From: Paeniglutamicibacter kerguelensis
Lineage (GTDB): Bacteria; Actinomycetota; Actinomycetes; Actinomycetales; Micrococcaceae
Length of the DNA stretch: 64,000 nucleotides
Assembly: GCF_017876535.1 (NCBI RefSeq)
Contig: NZ_JAGIOF010000001.1
Span: 3,844,001-3,908,000, forward strand
Reading direction: 5' to 3'
Every line of letters starts with the position of its first letter. Position 1 is the first letter of the stretch. Below the pieces are notes generated by a model. It had not been told where the DNA came from. It saw only the letters and a list, made by a program, of their open reading frames with translations, and did no database searches. This document shows, piece by piece, positions 59,535 through 64,000 of this stretch. The position numbers were made by a program, and so were the translations under genes.

Positions 59535-59564
59535 TTGACACAAACCAGTTTGCGTTACAAACTG
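59535..59564 (+). promoter_or_regulatory. Promoter and operator of the membrane-protein/winged-helix operon
   Basis: TTGACA is at 59535-59540. CAGTTTG (59546-59552) and CAAACTG (59558-59564) form a perfect 7-bp inverted repeat that extends with one mismatch to 11 bp each side and covers the -10 region (TACAAA, 59556-59561). Autorepression by the downstream winged-helix protein is likely. Confidence 0.6.
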
Positions 59565-59624
59565 ATTTGCAGATCGATCGTCACTTCACCATCCGGCTTT
59601 CACCGAACCCGAAGGACAGGCATC

Positions 59625-60284
59625 ATGAATACCAACGCGACCCCCGCCCCGGAACCGCAGCTGGACCCCCGCACGGCACTGGCCTCCATCAACCAGGCTG
59701 TGGCCGCCACCCGCGCCTCCACCGAACCCAACACGGCAGTGATCTACTTTGTGTGGGCCGCCGCCTACCTGGCCGGATACGGGCTGCTGCACGGCGCGGC
59801 ATTCGGCTGGCTCCCGCTGGCCTACGGCACCGCGCTGCTCATCGGCGCCGCGATCCTCTTCGCGGCAGTGGCCTACACCGCGGTTCTCGGCATCCGCTCC
59901 GGGTCCGGGATCCGGGGGGATTCGAAGTTCGCCGGCATGGCCTACGGGCTGAGCTGGATGGGCGGCTTCGCCGCCGTGGCGGTGTTCTCCATCGCTTTCT
60001 CCAAGCTGATGGTCAACGGCGACCAGCTGGTCACCGGCTGGTTGATCAACGCCGTGGCAATCCTCGTGGTGGGCATCATGTACATGGCAGGGTCCGCGGT
60101 CTTCCAGGACCGCCCGATGTTCATCCTGGGCGTCTGCTTCACCGTGCTGAACATCGCCGGCCTGATCGCAGGGGCTTCGGCATTCATCTCGATCTTCGCC
60201 ATCGGCGGCCCGGTCCTCTTCACGGCCGCAGGCATCACCATGCTGGTGCTGCGCCGCCGCGACAACACCGCGGCGGTGAAGTAG
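59625..60284 (+). CDS. Membrane protein co-transcribed with a winged-helix regulator
   Basis: 219 aa. A polar N-terminus of about 35 residues is followed by about six helices. GAAGGA precedes the ATG. The next gene starts 3 bases after its stop. Pairs of this kind (multi-helix membrane protein plus small MarR-like regulator) are common in actinobacteria, without known function. Confidence 0.75.
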   Translation: MNTNATPAPEPQLDPRTALASINQAVAATRASTEPNTAVIYFVWAAAYLAGYGLLHGAAFGWLPLAYGTALLIGAAILFAAVAYTAVLGIRSGSGIRGDSKFAGMAYGLSWMGGFAAVAVFSIAFSKLMVNGDQLVTGWLINAVAILVVGIMYMAGSAVFQDRPMFILGVCFTVLNIAGLIAGASAFISIFAIGGPVLFTAAGITMLVLRRRDNTAAVK

Positions 60285-60287
60285 GCC

Positions 60288-60572
60288 ATGGCCGAACTCG
60301 ATCCGGTCATCCACGCCGACGCCCGCCTGCGTGTCATGTCGGCGCTGAACACCCTGGGCCCCCACGAATCCGTGGCCTTCCCGAAGCTACGCGAAATCCT
60401 GGGCATGACCGCCGGGAACCTCTCCACGCACCTGCGCAAGCTCGAGGACGCCGGATACATTTCCCAGCAAAAAGTCATCGAGGGACGCTCCCCCGCAACC
60501 TATCTGGGTATCACGGCAGCGGGTGTCGCCGCCTTCGACGCCTATAAGAAGCAACTCATGGAACTGCTCTAG
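60288..60572 (+). CDS. Small winged-helix transcriptional regulator (MarR/ArsR-like)
   Basis: 94 aa, a single winged helix: RLRVMSALNTLG, FPKLREILGMTAGNLSTHLRKLEDAGYI and the wing around GRSPATYLGIT. This matches the short HTH_34-type regulators. It likely controls its own operon through the palindrome at 59546-59564. The stop codon overlaps that of the convergent MFS gene in a CTAG. Confidence 0.85.
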   Translation: MAELDPVIHADARLRVMSALNTLGPHESVAFPKLREILGMTAGNLSTHLRKLEDAGYISQQKVIEGRSPATYLGITAAGVAAFDAYKKQLMELL

Positions 60573-61810
60573 GAGCCCGCCGCCCCGGGTTGTTCGCTAC
60601 GCCGCAATCCCAGCAGTGCCAACACCGCGGCCAGAACCAACAGCGACGAAACTGCAAGGCTCAACGCGGGCCAGCCTCCGGCGTCGAAAGCCAGGCCGAT
60701 GGCCCAGCCGAAGAGCGAGGAACCGCCGTAGTAGGCCAGGTTGTAGAGGCTCGCGGCCTGCGCCCGCCCGCCAACGGCGGCCAGGGGAATCCATCCGCTG
60801 GCCACCGCATGGGCGGCAAAGAATCCGGCGGTGAACAGGAGCATGCCGAACACTACCGAGGGCAGCCAGTCAATCAGGGTGACCAGCAGCCCGCCAAGCA
60901 TGATGCCGATCGACCCGAGCAACACCGGCAGCCGCGCGAAGCGCGCAACCATCGTCCCGGATTGGCGCGAGGACCAGGTTCCGGAAAGGTATGCGACGAA
61001 CACCAGCGAGGCCAGCGATGCGGGAATCAGGAACGGCGGCGCCTCCAGGCGGAAGCCTAGGTAGTTGTACACCGCCACGAATCCGCCCATGAGCAGGAAA
61101 CCCTGGGCATAAAGCGCCAACAGCGAACCGTGGCGCAGGTTCATCCACAGTTTTTTCCACAACGGAATCGTGTGCGGGCTGGACCAGGGAACGGGGGTGA
61201 AGCCCCTGGGCTTCGGGGCCACCGCAATGAAAACCGTCGCGGCTATCGCGGCCATGACGCTCACCACGAGGGTTCCCACCCGCCAGTTCCAGAATTCGCT
61301 CAGCGGACCGGCGACCAAACGCCCGGCCAGTCCCCCGAGGCTCGTGCCGGAAATGTAGGTTCCCGCTGCAACCGCCGCGTGCAGGTGCGACACCTCCTCG
61401 GCCAGGTACGCCAGGGCAACCGCCGGAATCCCGCCCAGCGCCAGGCCCTCGACGAAGCGCAGGGCCAGCAGCCACTCGAATCCCGGCGAGAACGGCACCG
61501 CCAGCCCCAGGACCACCGCGCAAACCACGGCAATGGTCATGGTGCGCAAACGGCCAATCCGGTCCGCCAGCAGCGACCACACCAGCACCGAACAGGCCAG
61601 CCCCAGTGTCGCCGAGGAAACGGCAAGTGCGGCCTGCGACTGGCTGATGCCAAGATCGCGCGAGAGTTCGGGAAGCACGCCCTGGACCGAGTACAACTGC
61701 GAGAACGTGGCAACGCCGGCGGCAAAAAGCGCGAGGATCATGCGCTTGTAGCCCTTGCTGCCATGCACATGCCCCTGCCACGGCGAATCACCGTGCCCTT
61801 GGATACCCAT
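60569..61810 (-). CDS. MFS transporter (YnfM-like)
   Basis: 413 aa with 12 predicted helices. FSQLYSVQGVLPELSRDLGISQSQAAL and LLADRIGRLRTMT match the YnfM/arabinose-efflux group. Probably a drug or metabolite exporter. ATG at 61810 is preferred; a GTG 18 bases upstream is possible. Confidence 0.83.
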   Translation of the reverse strand: MGIQGHGDSPWQGHVHGSKGYKRMILALFAAGVATFSQLYSVQGVLPELSRDLGISQSQAALAVSSATLGLACSVLVWSLLADRIGRLRTMTIAVVCAVVLGLAVPFSPGFEWLLALRFVEGLALGGIPAVALAYLAEEVSHLHAAVAAGTYISGTSLGGLAGRLVAGPLSEFWNWRVGTLVVSVMAAIAATVFIAVAPKPRGFTPVPWSSPHTIPLWKKLWMNLRHGSLLALYAQGFLLMGGFVAVYNYLGFRLEAPPFLIPASLASLVFVAYLSGTWSSRQSGTMVARFARLPVLLGSIGIMLGGLLVTLIDWLPSVVFGMLLFTAGFFAAHAVASGWIPLAAVGGRAQAASLYNLAYYGGSSLFGWAIGLAFDAGGWPALSLAVSSLLVLAAVLALLGLRRSEQPGAAGS

Positions 61811-61837
61811 GATTTCTTTTTGCTCCACGAACAGGGG

Positions 61838-62605
61838 TTACAGCTGGAAGAGCGGCAGCAGCGTATAGGAAATGATCAGCGCCACGGAGTTGTTGAAGAC
61901 GTGCAGGATGTACGAATAGGCAAGGGACTTGCCGGTGAGGACGTAGGCAACGGACATCATGATGCCCAGCGTCATGTAGGGAACGGCCGAGGTGATGTCG
62001 AAGGACCCCGCACCGACAAAATGCAGCCCGGTGAACAGCACCACGGAGATGGCAACGCACACCCACACGTTGATCTTGCGGCTCAATTTCCCGATGAGCA
62101 GGTGCCGGAAAACGTACTCCTCCACAAATGGTCCCAGGAGCGCCGTGACAACAAACATCGTCAGGAACGGCACCGAACGGGTCATGCCCTCGATGGCCAG
62201 CTGGTTTTCGCTCTTCACCGGGTTGCCCAGCGTCACCATCACGGCCGCCCCGATAAACAGCGTGGCCAGCCAGGCGCCCGGGATCGCCAGGGCCTTGACC
62301 CACGGGTAGTACTTGAACGTCGCAAAGGAACTTCGCAGCGCATCGAATCCCATGATGATCGCCGCGGTGAAAACCACGACATAGGCGATCATGTTCACGC
62401 CGAAGATCGCGGATTCCTGGTCGTTGAAGGCCTCGGTGAATCCCGGGATCATGGCCATCAGGCCGGCCGCGCCGAAGATGAACAGCACCGTGTACAGGCC
62501 AATGACCACCCAATCCCCGCGGCGCATCTTGCCCGAATCGAAGACAGGTTGGCGCGGCCGCGGCGCAGGCGGCACGTAGGGGTGCTGGGGGTACGGTTGG
62601 TGCAT
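61838..62605 (-). CDS. CPBP family intramembrane metalloprotease
   Basis: 255 aa. A Pro-rich N-terminus of about 30 residues is followed by eight helices. The CPBP motifs are all present: VEEYVFRHL (the EExxxR), the His in TGLHFVG and the HVFNN of the last motif. The family includes type II CAAX prenyl proteases and bacteriocin-immunity proteins; the target here is unknown. ATG at 62605 has TAGGGT 7 bases upstream and no ribosome binding site. Confidence 0.83.
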   Translation of the reverse strand: MHQPYPQHPYVPPAPRPRQPVFDSGKMRRGDWVVIGLYTVLFIFGAAGLMAMIPGFTEAFNDQESAIFGVNMIAYVVVFTAAIIMGFDALRSSFATFKYYPWVKALAIPGAWLATLFIGAAVMVTLGNPVKSENQLAIEGMTRSVPFLTMFVVTALLGPFVEEYVFRHLLIGKLSRKINVWVCVAISVVLFTGLHFVGAGSFDITSAVPYMTLGIMMSVAYVLTGKSLAYSYILHVFNNSVALIISYTLLPLFQL

Positions 62606-62659
62606 AACCACCACCCTATCGAGCCAAGCTGGACATTGGGGTCCAGCGTGAATGCGGAA

Positions 62660-63316
62660 CTACTCGATTTTGAGGCCCAGCTCGCCGGCCAGGATCGGGG
62701 CTAGGTCCATGAGCTGCTCATAGGTGACGGTCGCCCCCTTCAACGAGGAAATGCCCGAAAGCGTGCGCAGGCGGGCCCCGCGCAGGTCCACGTCCTTGAG
62801 CTTGGCGCCGTTGAGCACCAACGTGTCGATCGTGCAGTCGACGAAGGAGACGCGCTCCAGGTTTGCGGTGCCGGCATCCAATTCCTCGATGTGCACGTCA
62901 CGGAACATCACGTCCTTGATCTTGGCGCGGCGCAGGTTCAGGTAGCCGAGCTTGGCGCGCTCAAAAAGCACCGAGCGGAACGTCGCCCCGTAGAGTTCGG
63001 CCGAGCCGATGCGCCCGCCGACGACGGCAGTGTTCCACCAACCCGATTCGGGGGCCTCGAGCACCGGGGCGTTGACCTCCTCGATGCGGCAGTCACCGAA
63101 AGTCACCCGGGCCATCGGGGCACCCTGCAACGCGACGGAACGGAAGATGCACTCCGTGAAAACCGCATCCTCGAGGTCGACCCCGTCCGCGTCGTCGGAT
63201 TCGAAGAGCAGCCCCTCGGCACGCCCGTCGAGGTCCAGCCCGGTCAGGTCGCCCGATCCTTGCGTGGTCGGTTCCTTAAAGGCAGGCAGGCGGGGTGCTT
63301 TCACGGGTGCAGACAT
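62660..63316 (-). CDS. Pentapeptide-repeat protein
   Basis: 218 aa. Degenerate A(D/N)LXX repeats run through most of the protein (for example VDLEDAVFTECIFRSVALQGAP and NLERVSFVDCTIDTLVLNGAKLKDVDLRGARL, read in five-residue steps), giving a right-handed beta-helix. Some members mimic DNA and protect gyrase, but most have no known role. MSAPVKAPRLPAF at 63316 is chosen as start; the frame to 63415 is longer without support. Confidence 0.82.
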   Translation of the reverse strand: MSAPVKAPRLPAFKEPTTQGSGDLTGLDLDGRAEGLLFESDDADGVDLEDAVFTECIFRSVALQGAPMARVTFGDCRIEEVNAPVLEAPESGWWNTAVVGGRIGSAELYGATFRSVLFERAKLGYLNLRRAKIKDVMFRDVHIEELDAGTANLERVSFVDCTIDTLVLNGAKLKDVDLRGARLRTLSGISSLKGATVTYEQLMDLAPILAGELGLKIE

Positions 63317-63416
63317 GGGCAATAGCTTATGCCGGTCAAGGGACAGGTGCTTACCGAAAACCGCGTTGGCATTCTCACCCAACCCCGGCTTGACGAACCC
63401 GTGACCACATGGCAAA

Positions 63417-63458
63417 GCCGCCCCCGGACACCGAAATGAAACGGTGGCCTGAGGCGGC
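63417..63458. terminator. Bipartite hairpin downstream of the lipoprotein gene
   Basis: GCCGCC (63417-63422) pairs with GGCGGC (63453-63458), and CACCG (63429-63433) with CGGTG (63442-63446). It lies between the lipoprotein and pentapeptide genes, both on the minus strand, and probably ends the lipoprotein transcript. Confidence 0.5.
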
Positions 63459-63506
63459 CCTGTGGATTACGGTCCGGAAACCGCAGTTTTCCGCCGCGGC
63501 GGCGTG

Positions 63507-63551
63507 GCTAGGACGCTAGGACGCTAGGACGCTAGGACGCTAGGACGCTAG
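63507..63551. repeat. Tandem array of an 8-bp unit, GCTAGGAC, five full copies plus part
   Basis: Five exact copies of GCTAGGAC run from 63507 to 63546, and a partial copy (GCTAG) continues to 63551. The partial copy contains the stop codon of the lipoprotein gene read on the minus strand. The copies are identical, which suggests recent expansion by slippage. Confidence 0.95.
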
Positions 63552-63964
63552 CATTTCAGGTCTTCGCCGACAGCCTCCTGCGCCGCCTCGACCTTGGCGA
63601 CATCATCTGACAGCGATGCCTTGGCTTCGGGAACCGTCATGCTCGAACTCACGTCGTTTACCGCCTTGTTCAGGTCATTCCAGGCGGTGTCGAGCTCGCC
63701 CTTGCGATCCTCGGCGACATTTTCCATCGACTTTCGCAGGTCGTCGTAGGTGGAGGCGACCTTGTCGCGCGCCGCCTGGATATCGCCCACGGTGGAGCCG
63801 CTGTCCAGGGAGGTTTTCACCTCGGCGACGGAACCGACAAATGCCGCGTATGATTCGCAAGCGGCGGCCGTGTTTTCCTCCGGCGTGGAACTGCACGCCG
63901 CCAGGGAAACCCCCAAAAGGGCGGTCAAGGTCAGGGACGTGAACATCTTGGTGGTGTTGCGCAT
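63548..63964 (-). CDS. Small lipoprotein of unknown function
   Basis: 138 aa. Signal and lipobox LAAC give a modified Cys24. The mature part is helical and charged, likely a coiled coil (SLDSGSTVGDIQAARDKV, RKSMENVAEDRKGELDTAW), and ends in a lone Cys (LKC). AAGGAG precedes the ATG. The second Cys pair (C36 and the last residue) could form a disulfide. An 8-bp tandem repeat begins inside the last codons and stop. Confidence 0.75.
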   Translation of the reverse strand: MRNTTKMFTSLTLTALLGVSLAACSSTPEENTAAACESYAAFVGSVAEVKTSLDSGSTVGDIQAARDKVASTYDDLRKSMENVAEDRKGELDTAWNDLNKAVNDVSSSMTVPEAKASLSDDVAKVEAAQEAVGEDLKC

Positions 63965-64000
63965 GAAAGGCTCCTTAGGGTCGTGCTTGGTGTCGGATAC

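Noticed and set aside
63507..63551. CRISPR-like repeat
   Set aside because: The 8-bp units are directly adjacent with no spacers, so this is a simple tandem repeat.

Overview
The window is high-GC DNA from a free-living actinobacterium. The mix of genes (a vanABK operon with a PadR repressor, pobA next to pcaHGBDC, BCCT and AAHS transporters, CsoR/CopA, GAF-only regulators, many apparently leaderless mRNAs) fits the Micrococcaceae, in the Arthrobacter / Paeniglutamicibacter range. No rRNA, intact tRNA, CRISPR array, transposase or phage gene was seen. Genes are tightly packed; only one stretch over 300 bases (37290-37762) has no recognisable gene.

Layout. 1-2292: beta-ketoadipyl-CoA thiolase (pcaF), a small Cys-containing protein and a CGNR zinc-finger regulator. 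2302-5567: BCCT osmolyte transporter and a divergent IclR regulator. 5594-9969: vanillate operon vanA-vanB-vanK with divergent PadR-type vanR. 10103-17002: VOC protein, DUF3237 protein, pobA and the compact pcaHGBDC operon, then a tiny basic Cys protein. Together these convert vanillate and 4-hydroxybenzoate to protocatechuate and on to beta-ketoadipate and its CoA thiolysis. 17104-24995: stress and redox genes (NAD-dependent 2-hydroxyacid dehydrogenase, HxlR/NmrA pair, GNAT, DODA-type dioxygenase), a SulP transporter, a thioesterase and a pyrimidine-dimer glycosylase. 24992-29466: aldehyde dehydrogenase, DUF779 protein, GAP-family membrane protein and a GAF regulator.

30208-37289 is the most interesting block. 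Riboflavin kinase, flavin reductase, ribokinase and an NtaA/SnaA-type flavin monooxygenase match the four enzyme activities of the riboflavin-catabolic Rca system known from Microbacterium maritypicum (RcaA, RcaB, RcaD, RcaE). Here they sit with a three-gene ABC importer and a PadR regulator. A shared motif lies in the two promoter regions. I infer a regulon for riboflavin uptake and breakdown to lumichrome plus ribose.

37829-63964: small Zn-ribbon protein, ATP-grasp ligase, copper operon csoR-copZ-copA with a CsoR operator inside the promoter, an amine-oxidation operon (XRE-cupin regulator, FAD oxidase, cupin), DMT transporter, second CGNR regulator, small membrane proteins, an alpha-hydroxyacid dehydrogenase / MHS transporter / GntR locus, a cell-envelope block (polysaccharide deacetylase, OafA-SGNH acyltransferase, then lipoprotein, response regulator and sensor kinase in a CseABC-like order), MATE and MFS exporters, a membrane-protein/winged-helix operon, a CPBP protease, a pentapeptide-repeat protein and a lipoprotein whose stop codon abuts an 8-bp tandem repeat.

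Start codons were re-chosen from ribosome binding sites and family alignment from memory. Product calls rest on recognised motifs, not on database searches.
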